Shown here in pieces: positions 36,451 through 44,936 of a DNA stretch of 64,000 nucleotides; positions within the stretch are counted from its first letter, which is position 1; the number at the start of each line of letters is the position of its first letter. The DNA comes from Candidatus Zixiibacteriota bacterium (GTDB lineage Bacteria > Zixibacteria > MSB-5A5 > GN15 > PGXB01). The notes under the pieces were generated by a model that was not told where the DNA came from, searched no databases, and was given only the letters and a program-made list of their open reading frames with translations. Both the position numbers and the translations under genes were made by a program. The DNA is taken from NCBI GenBank assembly GCA_900498245.1, contig LS998015.1, forward strand, positions 194,380-258,379, given 5' to 3'.

Positions 36451-39400
36451 ATGAAATTCGAACAACCAAAAGATGATTATAGCATCCCCCGGATGGAGGA
36501 GAAGATCCTCGAATACTGGGAAAAAGAAGATATTTTCAAAAAAGCCCTGGCGGCGGCTAAGGACCGTCCGGAATTTATATTCTATGAGGGCCCGCCGACA
36601 GCCAACGGCCGGCCCGGCAGTCATCATGTTATCTCCAGAACTATCAAGGACTTAATCTGTCGCTATAAGTCGATGAAAGGGTTTAGGGTGGAGCGGAAGG
36701 CCGGCTGGGACACCCATGGTCTGCCGGTTGAAATTGAGGTCGAAAAGCAACTCCAATTGGACACCAAATCGAAGGTTCTTGAGTATGGCATCGACAAATT
36801 CAACCAGAAATGCAAAGAGTCGGTTTTCAAATATATCGATGACTGGAACGAAATTACCCGGAGAATCGGGTACTGGATCGATCTATCGGACGCCTATATC
36901 ACCCTGACCAACGATTATATCGAGACGGTCTGGTGGATTCTCAAAAACTATTTCGATCGGGATCTTATCTATAAGGGATTCAAGACGGTTCCCTATTGTC
37001 CGCGCTGTGAGACCGCCCTGTCCAGCCATGAAGTGGCGCAGGGGTACGATGAGGTCGCGGATCCGTCGGTATTCGTCAAAGTCAAAGCCGCCGACGGCGA
37101 TTTTAATTATCTGGTCTGGACCACCACCCCCTGGACGCTGCCGTCGAATGCCGCCCTCTGCATGCATCCCGAGGCCGATTATTCTCTGGTCGAATTCGAA
37201 GGGGAAAAATATGTTCTGGCGACCGCCCTGCTGGTAAAAGTTTTGGGGCCCGGATTTAATTTGCTGGAAACGAAGAAGGGGTCGGAGTTTGCCGGGCGGA
37301 AATATCAACCGATTTTTGAAACGTTCAAGAAACAGGCGGACAAGGCCTTTTATATCATCAACGGCGATTTCGTGACGCTGGAAGATGGCACCGGGATAGT
37401 CCATATCGCGCCCGGTTACGGGGCCGACGACTATGAAATCGGTTTGAAATTCAATCTTCCGGTTTTGCAGGCGGTGGAAGCCAACGGGCATTTTAAACCG
37501 GATTCCGGCAAGTATGCCGGGAAGTTCGTGAAAGACGCCGATCCGGAAATAATTAAGGATTTGAAGGCCGCCGGGGTTCTTTTCAAAAAAGAATCATACA
37601 TTCACAACTATCCTTTCTGCTGGCGCTGTGATTCACCGCTGATCTATATAGCCCGGCAGGCCTGGTATATAAAGACGACTCAGTTCAAGAATGAATTGAT
37701 CAAGAACAGCAATATAATAAAGTGGTACCCGGATGAGATTCGGACCGGCCGGATGCTGGACTGGCTGGAAAATAATGTCGATTGGGCGCTGTCGCGGGAA
37801 CGGTTCTGGGGAACACCCCTGCCGATCTGGATTTGCGACAATAGGGATTGCGAGCATAAGGAAGCGGTCGGCTCGATCGAGCAGTTGAGTAAAAGCGGTA
37901 TCGATGTCCCGGCCGATATTGATTTGCACAAACCGGCGATCGATGCCGTGAAGCTGCGGTGTCCCAAGTGCGGGGGAATGATGAGCCGGGTTCCGGAAGT
38001 GATTGACACCTGGTTTGATTCCGGGGCGATGCCGTTCGCTCAATGGCACTATCCCTTTGAGCACAAGGAATATATCGATAAGGGGATCAAATATCCGGCG
38101 GATTTCATATCCGAGGCGGTCGATCAGACCCGGGGATGGTTCTATTCCCTGCTGGCGATATCGACCCTCCTCTTCGATAAGCCGTCATTCAGGAATGTGC
38201 TTGTTATCGAATTGGTTCTCGACAAGGTCGGCAAGAAGATGTCCAAGCACAAAGGGAACGTGGTTGATCCGTTCATGATCGTGAAAACCCATGGGGCCGA
38301 CCCCATGCGCTGGTATATGCTGGCCAATTCCAACCCCTGGGTTCCGACCAAATTCGACGAGGACGGGCTGGTCGACATGATCCGCAAATTCTTCGATACC
38401 TTGAAAAACAGCTATGCTTTTTTTGCCCTATACGCCAATATCGATGACATTTCGACGCGAGCCCATAAGGAAGGGAAATCGGTCGAAAAATTTCTGGAGC
38501 AGTTTGCCGGCGAATCGGAAAGGACCGATCAATGGATTGAATCGCGGTTCAATTCGCTGATTCGAGATGTTACGGTGCGTCTGGACAATTATGATCTGAC
38601 GCCGGCGGCCAGGATGATATCTGATTTCGTCATTAACGATCTCTCCAACTGGTATATCCGTCTCAATCGCCGCCGCTACTGGGGCCCCGGCAATGATCCG
38701 TCGAAAATGAGGGCTTTTCTGACGCTTTACCGGATGCTTCTCGGGACCGCCAAATTGATTGCTCCTTATGTTCCCTTTACGGCGGAGTATCTCTGGCGGG
38801 AACTGACGGCGGCCGAGGACGGACAACGTCTGCCGACGATTCATATGGCCGAATACCCGGAGAGTGACAAGTCAAAAATCTATCCGGAACTCGAGGAATC
38901 GATGGCGCTGGCGGAAAAGATTGTCTCGATCGGCCGCGCCGCACGGAGCCGCAAAAATCTCAAGGTTCGTCAGCCCCTGGCCGGAATTTTGGTCAATATC
39001 GCCGGAATAAACCAATTTGCGAAAATCTCCGGGGAACAGGAGACTATCCTTGAAGAGTTAAATATAAAGGAAATAGAGGAACTCCCCGATCTGGCCGCGG
39101 TGGTCAGTTTCAAAGCCAAATTGAATTTCGCCAAAGCCGGGCCGAAATTAGGGGGGTTGGTAAAAGAGACAGCCGCCAGGGTAGGGAACTTCTCGAGCGA
39201 AGAAATAAGAACCTTCCTCTCCTCCGGTGAAATAATTATGACGATTGCCGATTCTACGGTTAGGCTCACATCGGAAGAGCTGGAAATCCAGAAGATAGAA
39301 AAGGACGGTTTCGCGGTCGAGAGTGACGGCCCGATAACGGTGGCACTGAAGACGACGGTCGATAGCGGCCTGCGGGATGAAGGATTTGCCCGGGAAATGG

Positions 39401-39636
39401 TGAATAAAATCCAGAATATGAGAAAATCTTCGGGGTTCGAGGTGACCGACCGTATCAATGTGCTGGTAAATACAAGTGAGCCCCTGGTTTCAGCCGTCAA
39501 CAGATTCAACCAGTTTATCTGCAAGGAAACGCTGGCCGACAAACTGGACCTGGTGGAATCGATACCGAGCGGAAACGGCGGTACAAAGTGGAACATCAAC
39601 GGCATAAATGCCGAAATTGCCGTTATTAGAAAATAG
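36451..39636 (+). CDS. ileS: Isoleucyl-tRNA synthetase, type 2, with GXHH signature
   Basis: 1061 residues, the length of type 2 (eukaryote-like) IleRS. Class I motif 1 reads PPTANGRPGSHHV: residues 56-59 are GSHH instead of HxGH. KMSKS is KMSKH at 596-600. Other landmarks are GWDTHGLPVEIEVEK, the CP1 editing domain with WTTTPWTLPSNAALC, two Zn-type Cys clusters (CPRCETALS, CPKCGG) and the type 2 C-terminal domain instead of the type 1 zinc end. It attaches Ile to tRNA-Ile and edits Val. Type 2 enzymes resist mupirocin. It is the first of the block with the DksA-like, lspA and mrp genes. Annotation as ileS rather than valS or leuS rests on overall motif fit, which is strong. Confidence 0.95.
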   Translation: MKFEQPKDDYSIPRMEEKILEYWEKEDIFKKALAAAKDRPEFIFYEGPPTANGRPGSHHVISRTIKDLICRYKSMKGFRVERKAGWDTHGLPVEIEVEKQLQLDTKSKVLEYGIDKFNQKCKESVFKYIDDWNEITRRIGYWIDLSDAYITLTNDYIETVWWILKNYFDRDLIYKGFKTVPYCPRCETALSSHEVAQGYDEVADPSVFVKVKAADGDFNYLVWTTTPWTLPSNAALCMHPEADYSLVEFEGEKYVLATALLVKVLGPGFNLLETKKGSEFAGRKYQPIFETFKKQADKAFYIINGDFVTLEDGTGIVHIAPGYGADDYEIGLKFNLPVLQAVEANGHFKPDSGKYAGKFVKDADPEIIKDLKAAGVLFKKESYIHNYPFCWRCDSPLIYIARQAWYIKTTQFKNELIKNSNIIKWYPDEIRTGRMLDWLENNVDWALSRERFWGTPLPIWICDNRDCEHKEAVGSIEQLSKSGIDVPADIDLHKPAIDAVKLRCPKCGGMMSRVPEVIDTWFDSGAMPFAQWHYPFEHKEYIDKGIKYPADFISEAVDQTRGWFYSLLAISTLLFDKPSFRNVLVIELVLDKVGKKMSKHKGNVVDPFMIVKTHGADPMRWYMLANSNPWVPTKFDEDGLVDMIRKFFDTLKNSYAFFALYANIDDISTRAHKEGKSVEKFLEQFAGESERTDQWIESRFNSLIRDVTVRLDNYDLTPAARMISDFVINDLSNWYIRLNRRRYWGPGNDPSKMRAFLTLYRMLLGTAKLIAPYVPFTAEYLWRELTAAEDGQRLPTIHMAEYPESDKSKIYPELEESMALAEKIVSIGRAARSRKNLKVRQPLAGILVNIAGINQFAKISGEQETILEELNIKEIEELPDLAAVVSFKAKLNFAKAGPKLGGLVKETAARVGNFSSEEIRTFLSSGEIIMTIADSTVRLTSEELEIQKIEKDGFAVESDGPITVALKTTVDSGLRDEGFAREMVNKIQNMRKSSGFEVTDRINVLVNTSEPLVSAVNRFNQFICKETLADKLDLVESIPSGNGGTKWNINGINAEIAVIRK

Positions 39637-39648
39637 ATTGGAGTAGCG

Positions 39649-40029
39649 ATGAAAAAAGAAGAAATCGAAAAATATGAAAAGCTTCTTCTAAAGAAGAGAG
39701 AAGAACTTCTCGAAGAACTGAAGATCAGCAAGTCGCAGTTCAGCGAGACCACCAAGGACGCCACCGGGGATCTCTCCAGCTATTCATATCATATGGCCGA
39801 TCAGGGGACCGATGCCATGGAGCGGGAAAAGGCATTTTTATTCGCATCCAAATCGGGACGTCTTCTGTATCATATCGACGAGGCCCTGCGCCGCCTTCGC
39901 AAAGGGGATTTCGGCAATTGCCAGAATTGTGGCAAGCCGATCCAGAAGGCCCGTCTCGAAGCGGTTCCGCATGCCCGGCTCTGTCTTGAGTGCAAAGAGC
40001 GCGAAGAGGAGGCGAAAGCCGGCCGGTAA
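39649..40029 (+). CDS. DksA/TraR zinc-finger protein
   Basis: 126 residues with GGAG before the ATG. A coiled-coil N-terminal half (YEKLLLKKREELLEEL) is followed by an acidic tip (ADQGTDAMERE) and a C4 zinc finger: C91-x2-C94 and C112-x2-C115 (CQNC, CLEC). Members bind in the secondary channel of RNA polymerase and adjust initiation at stringent promoters with ppGpp. The tip sequence is of the ADxGTD...ERE type found in YteA-like members rather than the classic DksA DxxDxA, so a DksA-equivalent role is not certain. It lies 12 bases after ileS and 4 bases before lspA, so it is probably in the same operon. Confidence 0.9.
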   Translation: MKKEEIEKYEKLLLKKREELLEELKISKSQFSETTKDATGDLSSYSYHMADQGTDAMEREKAFLFASKSGRLLYHIDEALRRLRKGDFGNCQNCGKPIQKARLEAVPHARLCLECKEREEEAKAGR

Positions 40030-40033
40030 AGAA

Positions 40034-40561
40034 ATGCGCCGTTTAATCTTTCCGGTCATTTTCCTGCTGGCTGTCGTCGCCTTCGACCAGATTTCAAAAA
40101 TTTGGGTTCTCAACTCTTTGTCCCCGGGCCAGACCAAATCGGTCATCGGCCAATTTTTCCAACTAAGACTGGCATATAACGAGGGTGGGGCCATGGGCAC
40201 GGTCCTCGGTTCCGGCACCTTTTATTTGGTGACGTCCTGCATTGTCCTGATCATTGTTCTGTATCTGTTATATAATAACAGAAACAGGGCTTTGCTGGCC
40301 TTCTCTCTGGCGGCGATTGCCGGAGGGGCAATCGGCAACATTATTGACCGCATCCGGATCGGCTGGGTGGTCGATTTTCTGGATTTCGATTTTTTTGACA
40401 TCAATATCTTGGGGTACAAACTCGATCGGTGGTGGACTTTCAATGTGGCCGATTCCGCTATCACGGTCGGGATTATCATACTACTGGCATATATTCTGTT
40501 TTCACCCCGCCCCAAAGGGATTCAACGGGCAGTGCCGGATGATATTCAGCAAATGCCATAA
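40034..40561 (+). CDS. lspA: Lipoprotein signal peptidase II
   Basis: 175 residues from ATG 40034, four bases after the DksA-type gene; a longer open frame in the same phase overlaps that gene and is not the start. Four membrane helices are visible. Family motifs: FDQISK near residue 18, YNEGGAMG, GGAIGNIIDR (D105), VVDFLDF (D114) and FNVADSAI (D140); the D114/D140 pair is the catalytic aspartate dyad. The enzyme removes the signal peptide from diacylglyceryl-prolipoproteins, of which this window encodes at least two. Located in the inner membrane. Confidence 0.96.
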   Translation: MRRLIFPVIFLLAVVAFDQISKIWVLNSLSPGQTKSVIGQFFQLRLAYNEGGAMGTVLGSGTFYLVTSCIVLIIVLYLLYNNRNRALLAFSLAAIAGGAIGNIIDRIRIGWVVDFLDFDFFDINILGYKLDRWWTFNVADSAITVGIIILLAYILFSPRPKGIQRAVPDDIQQMP

Positions 40562-40651
40562 ATATAAATATAAAAGCATTACTATTCCGGCGGAACCGGG
40601 GCGTTTAATATTAGTTATGTGGCACAAGAACAACATCACATGAGGAATGAA

Positions 40652-41719
40652 ATGATAGACAAAAATGCCGTAATGAAAATCCTATCGGAAATTGAGGATC
40701 CGGAACTGCGCCGGCCTCTGACCGAGCTTGATATGATAAAATCTGTCGAAATTCAAGGGGGACGGGTCGCCATCGATATTTCTCTGACTATCCCGGGATG
40801 TCCGTTAAAAAAGAAAATCACCGATGATGTAAAATCCCGGGTCGGTCAGTTGCCGGGAATTGAGACGGTCGATATCACTTTCGGGGTTATGTCCGAAGAA
40901 CAAAGAAGAAATCTTCTGGGAAAATTGCATGGTTCTGCGCCGAGCGGCGCCGGGACGCCGAATGAAAAACCGGCCGGAACGTTCGCCAAGAGGGTGATCG
41001 CGGTCGCCTCGGGAAAAGGCGGAGTGGGAAAATCGACCGTCACAAGCAATCTGGCGGCTGCTCTGAGCAAGAGAGGACATAAAGTGGCCGTTCTTGATGC
41101 CGATGTTTATGGATTTTCCATTCCGAGGATTTTGGGACTCCAGGGGACACCGACAATTATCGATGAAAATATTGTCCCTCTAAGAAAAGAGAATATCCAG
41201 GTAATTTCCATGGGGTTCTTTGTTGAGGAAGACGCCCCGGTCATCTGGCGCGGCCCGCTTCTCCATAAAGCCATAAATCAGTTTCTCACCGATGTTCTCT
41301 GGGACCAGAGTGATTTCCTCCTGCTGGATCTTCCGCCCGGCACGGGAGATGTTACGCTCACTATCGCCCAGGCTCTACCGAACGCGGAACTATTGGTGGT
41401 GACCACGCCTCAGCCGGTGGCGTCACATACCGCCGGACGGGTTGCCAAATTGGCAGAAAAAACCAATCTGACAGTTCTGGGTGTAATAGAAAATATGGCC
41501 TACTATGAAAATAACGGCCATCGGGAGTACATCTTCGGAAAAGATGGTGGAAAAAACCTCGCCATGGAGTTAAATGTACCCTTCCTGGGTCAGATACCGA
41601 TCATGACGGAAATTCGTGAAGCGGCCGACTGCGGTTTGCCGGCAGCATTTTCGGACAGAGATGATATCGCCGAGTATTATTTAAAAATTGCCGATGCAAT
41701 TGTTAGAATGAAGTTATGA
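40652..41719 (+). CDS. Mrp/NBP35-type Fe-S carrier ATPase
   Basis: 355 residues from ATG 40652; GAGG seven bases before it decides against GTG 40619 and ATG 40640. Residues ~1-85 are a MIP18/DUF59 domain (LSEIEDPELRRPLTELDMIKSV, IPGCPLKKKI). Residues ~110-355 are the ParA/MinD-type ATPase with the deviant Walker A GKGGVGKST, DADVYGFSIPRILG and the Walker B region LLLDLPPGTGDV. These proteins carry Fe-S clusters to target enzymes (ApbC/Mrp). The C-terminal CxxC of many members is not obvious, so cluster binding is uncertain. It is the last gene before the putative origin. Confidence 0.93.
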   Translation: MIDKNAVMKILSEIEDPELRRPLTELDMIKSVEIQGGRVAIDISLTIPGCPLKKKITDDVKSRVGQLPGIETVDITFGVMSEEQRRNLLGKLHGSAPSGAGTPNEKPAGTFAKRVIAVASGKGGVGKSTVTSNLAAALSKRGHKVAVLDADVYGFSIPRILGLQGTPTIIDENIVPLRKENIQVISMGFFVEEDAPVIWRGPLLHKAINQFLTDVLWDQSDFLLLDLPPGTGDVTLTIAQALPNAELLVVTTPQPVASHTAGRVAKLAEKTNLTVLGVIENMAYYENNGHREYIFGKDGGKNLAMELNVPFLGQIPIMTEIREAADCGLPAAFSDRDDIAEYYLKIADAIVRMKL

Positions 41720-42139
41720 TTCAGTACTTATTGAGTAAAATCACTTTATAAGATTTGATAATTTTTTTTGGTGCTGTATGTGACCCTGCCCATTCATAGA
41801 GAAAAAATTCTTCTCTCTCTAATTATTAACAAATTAACAGGTTGTGTTGAGAATCAATTTTTCACTCGACGGCCTTGACGGTATCCCCTTATTGTCATTT
41901 ATTGACGGGGTCAGTGATCCGAAACTGACAGATTGTTAATAAGGTGTGGACAAATTACGAGTGGGGATGTCTCCTTTTATGCTGCAACGACTTAATTATA
42001 ACGAAGCCGTTTTATGCTGTGGATTATGGTGTGAGTAATTCATAGCCGCATTTCAATCGTAATAACATTTTAAAGGAATTTTTTCTCAACCGGACGAGAG
42101 GAGCATCTCATTTTTTCTTATCAATTGATTGGGGGACAG
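41720..42139 (+). other. Candidate replication origin / dnaA promoter region
   Basis: A 420-base non-coding gap directly before dnaA, AT-rich near 41750-41850. Near-consensus DnaA boxes on the minus sense are TTGTCCACA (41945-41953 as TGTGGACAA) and TAATCCACA (42018-42026 as TGTGGATTA), each one mismatch from TTATCCACA. No exact box was found. The dnaA-dnaN gap (43493-43772) has TGTTGATAA, a looser match. Without GC-skew data, the origin could be in either gap. The gap also contains the dnaA promoter, not resolved. Confidence 0.45.
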
Positions 42140-43492
42140 ATGACAACCGCAGGTAAGAGTAACAACTGCCATTTGTGGGGGGAATGCCTCAATTATATTT
42201 CCCTTCGCATCAAAAGTTCAACTTTCAGCACCTGGTTCAAGCATACCGGGGGCGCAATGGATGAAAAGGGACAATTACGAATTATTGTCCAGAATGATTT
42301 TGTCGGTCATTGGATGTCGGATAAATACTCCGAATTGATCAGTGAAGCGATTCGTGAGGTCAACGGCAGTCCGATGAAATATTATTTTGAAATTGAGGAA
42401 AAAGAAGAGGCCGCACAGACGGAATTTGAATTTCACCACGTCCCGGCGCCGGTCCGGCCTATGCCCAATGATTGTATTCTCAATGAGCGGTATCGTTTCG
42501 ACACTTTCGTGGTCGGGGATTTCAATCAATTTCCCCATGCCGCGGCGATCGCGGTGGCCGAATCGCCGGGAAAGACAAATTATAATCCGCTCTTCATTTA
42601 CGGCGGAACCGGCCTGGGCAAAACTCACCTGGTCCAGGCGACGGGACACTATATCCGGGACAAGTACCCCAATAAAAAGGTCATTCTTGTCTCTTCGGAG
42701 AAATTTACGCGGGATTTCATAGACTCCTTATCAAATGGGACGATTGCCAGTTTCACTTCGCAGTACCGCACCGCCGATGTCCTGCTTATCGACGATATTC
42801 AATTCTTTTCCGGCAAGGAATCGACTCAGGAGCAGTTTTTTCATACTTTCAATGAATTGTATCAATTGGGAAAGCAGATAATCCTGACTTCGGATCGTCA
42901 TCCCAAGGATACCAAGGGGTTGGAGGAGCGGCTTCTGTCGCGATTTTCATCGGGTCTGGTGGCGGATCTGCAGCCGCCCAATCTCGAGGCGCGAGTGGCA
43001 ATATTGAGGAAGCGGACCGTGGCGGAAGATGTTTCGATTCCGGATGATGTCCTTTACTTTATTGCCAATAACGTGACGACAAATATCCGCGAATTGGAGG
43101 GGTGTTTTAATCGTCTTTTGGCCTACAGTTCGCTTGAGAAAGGGCCGATCACGGTGGAATTCGCGATGAGGATCCTTGGCAAGGAACTTGCGTATGGAAA
43201 AAAGGATGTGACAATAGATCTAATCAAGAGAAAGACGGCCGAATTTTTCAAGATTGAGCCGGCCATGCTGATTGCCAAGAAAAAGACCTCGGAGATCGCC
43301 CTGGCCCGGCAGGTGGCGATGTTCCTGTCGCGCAAATTTACCCGGAGTTCCTTAAAAGCCATCGGCGACGCCTTCGGCGGCCGGGATCATACCACGGTGA
43401 TTCATGCCTGCAATCTTATCGAAGGCCGGATCAAAATGGATCTGAGTTTCGGGGAGAAAGTCAACAAGCTGACCGCTATTATTATGGGATAA
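42140..43492 (+). CDS. dnaA: Replication initiator DnaA
   Basis: 450 residues from ATG 42140; GGGGGA before it favours this over TTG 42125. Domain I: residues ~8-75 (HLWGECLNYISLRIKSSTFSTWFK). A short domain II linker follows. Domain III AAA+: Walker A YGGTGLGKTH (residues ~154-163), Walker B VLLIDDIQFF (~214-223), sensor II region RELEGCFNRLLAYS. Domain IV: DNA-binding helix-turn-helix with GGRDHTTVIHAC near residues 415-426. It binds boxes at oriC and opens the strands with ATP. Followed by dnaN after 280 bases of non-coding sequence. Confidence 0.98.
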   Translation: MTTAGKSNNCHLWGECLNYISLRIKSSTFSTWFKHTGGAMDEKGQLRIIVQNDFVGHWMSDKYSELISEAIREVNGSPMKYYFEIEEKEEAAQTEFEFHHVPAPVRPMPNDCILNERYRFDTFVVGDFNQFPHAAAIAVAESPGKTNYNPLFIYGGTGLGKTHLVQATGHYIRDKYPNKKVILVSSEKFTRDFIDSLSNGTIASFTSQYRTADVLLIDDIQFFSGKESTQEQFFHTFNELYQLGKQIILTSDRHPKDTKGLEERLLSRFSSGLVADLQPPNLEARVAILRKRTVAEDVSIPDDVLYFIANNVTTNIRELEGCFNRLLAYSSLEKGPITVEFAMRILGKELAYGKKDVTIDLIKRKTAEFFKIEPAMLIAKKKTSEIALARQVAMFLSRKFTRSSLKAIGDAFGGRDHTTVIHACNLIEGRIKMDLSFGEKVNKLTAIIMG

Positions 43493-43772
43493 TTAATGTG
43501 CGGCGGATGTGGAATTGTGCGTTGATAAGAGTTGCAGAGTGACGGTATGTTGATAAAGAGAGGAAATAAATTCTTTTGTTGACATTCTATCCTCAAAAGA
43601 GATATTCTTTATGGTGAAATTAAGTGCTTTACTGCGAACAAAATAAAGCGGGGAAACGGTATCGATTCAGGACCAATAAACATCTCAACAGGACTTATTA
43701 ATACTACTTTTATATATTAAGGAATGAGAAAATATTATTCTTATGTGAAAAGAACGCCGGAGGAACTCTGAA
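43493..43772. other. dnaA-dnaN intergenic region
   Basis: 280 bases without a gene. It contains several TTGATAA or TGTTGATAA words that resemble degenerate DnaA boxes (43506-43600) and an AT-rich stretch near 43690-43740. It could hold the dnaN promoter or part of the origin; I see no clear -35/-10 pair. Confidence 0.3.
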
Positions 43773-44885
43773 ATGAAATTCAATCTTTCAAAATCCAGAC
43801 TCAGCGGATATCTCCAATCTGTTTTGCAGGTTGTTCCCACCAAATCGACTCTACCTATTCTGTCCAATATTCTTTTTGAAGCTCTGGAAGATAAATTGAA
43901 AATATCCGCGACCGATCTCGAGGTCTCCATAACCGCGACTTTCGACTGTGCGGTGAGCAAAAAAGGAACCGCGGTTCTTCCGGGTAAAATGCTTTTTGAT
44001 ATTATAAAAGAATTACCGGAATCGGAATTATCCTTCGAGGGTACCGCCAGCCGGGTGGAGATCAAGGTTCCCAATGGAAATTATCGCCTCGCCTGCGCCG
44101 CCGCCGACGATTTCCCCAAACTGCCGCAGATTAACACCAAGAAACAGATTAATATTGATGGCGCCGATCTGGTGGCGATGATAAAAAAGACGACCTTTGC
44201 CTGTTCCACCGATGAGACTCGTCCGGCGCTTAACGGTGTTCTCTGGTCGACCAAGGGGGACTTGATGAATATGGTGGCCACTGACGGGCATCGACTGGCG
44301 AAAGTATCGATCGAAAACAAGAAATTGAAAGGGATGTCGGAAGATATAATCATTCCCCCCAAGGTCTTGAATATTATTCCGAGGTTTGTCAGTGAATCGG
44401 ACGGGGAAATTGGGATAATTTTCGGTGAGAATAATATAATTTTCAACCTCGGCGATATTGTTCTGACCTCCCGCCTGATTGAAGGACCATATCCCAATTA
44501 TGAGCAGGTTATCCCATCGAACAACGATAAGAAACTGGTGATGTCCAAAGAAGAACTGGGGGGAGCGGTCCGGCGCGTTTCCATACTTTCCAATTCGCTG
44601 ACGCATCAGGTCAAGTTCACCATTAAGGGAAACGCTGTTACGGTTTCGACCACCAATGCCGATGTCGGCGGGGAAGCCAAAGAGACTCTGACCTGTGATT
44701 TCACCGGCGAAGGGGTCGAACTGGGGTATAACGCCAATTATGTCACCGAGATACTGAGCAAGATTGACGGCGAAGAGGTTATATTTGAACTATCGAGCCC
44801 GGTTTCAGCGGGCATTGTCTATTCGCCGGCGGTTCCGAGGGAGAATTTCCTTTGCCTGATAATGCCGCTCAGGCTGGCGGACTAA
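43773..44885 (+). CDS. dnaN: DNA polymerase III beta clamp
   Basis: 370 residues, normal length; GGAGG nine bases before ATG. Landmarks of the sliding clamp: the N-terminal MKFNLSKSRLSGYLQSVLQVVPTKSTLPILSNI, ISATDLEVSI, LPGKMLFDIIKELPE, FACSTDETRPALNGVLW, ATDGHRLAKV, EGPYPNYEQVIP and the C-terminal SAGIVYSPA...LCLIMPLRL, which ends in the hydrophobic pocket that binds clamp partners. It encircles DNA and tethers polymerase. The dnaA-dnaN-recF order is the classic one for the origin region. Followed by a terminator-like hairpin. Confidence 0.98.
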   Translation: MKFNLSKSRLSGYLQSVLQVVPTKSTLPILSNILFEALEDKLKISATDLEVSITATFDCAVSKKGTAVLPGKMLFDIIKELPESELSFEGTASRVEIKVPNGNYRLACAAADDFPKLPQINTKKQINIDGADLVAMIKKTTFACSTDETRPALNGVLWSTKGDLMNMVATDGHRLAKVSIENKKLKGMSEDIIIPPKVLNIIPRFVSESDGEIGIIFGENNIIFNLGDIVLTSRLIEGPYPNYEQVIPSNNDKKLVMSKEELGGAVRRVSILSNSLTHQVKFTIKGNAVTVSTTNADVGGEAKETLTCDFTGEGVELGYNANYVTEILSKIDGEEVIFELSSPVSAGIVYSPAVPRENFLCLIMPLRLAD

Positions 44886-44893
44886 AAATAATC

Positions 44894-44931
44894 GGCCGGG
44901 TTGTCGAAGCAAAGGGTAGCCCGGCCTTTTT
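44894..44931 (+). terminator. Intrinsic terminator between dnaN and recF
   Basis: GGCCGGG (44894-44900) pairs with CCCGGCC (44920-44926), then TTTTT. The RecF start codon is only five bases after the T run, with no room for a normal promoter or ribosome site between. Confidence 0.85.
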
Positions 44932-44936
44932 GTCGC

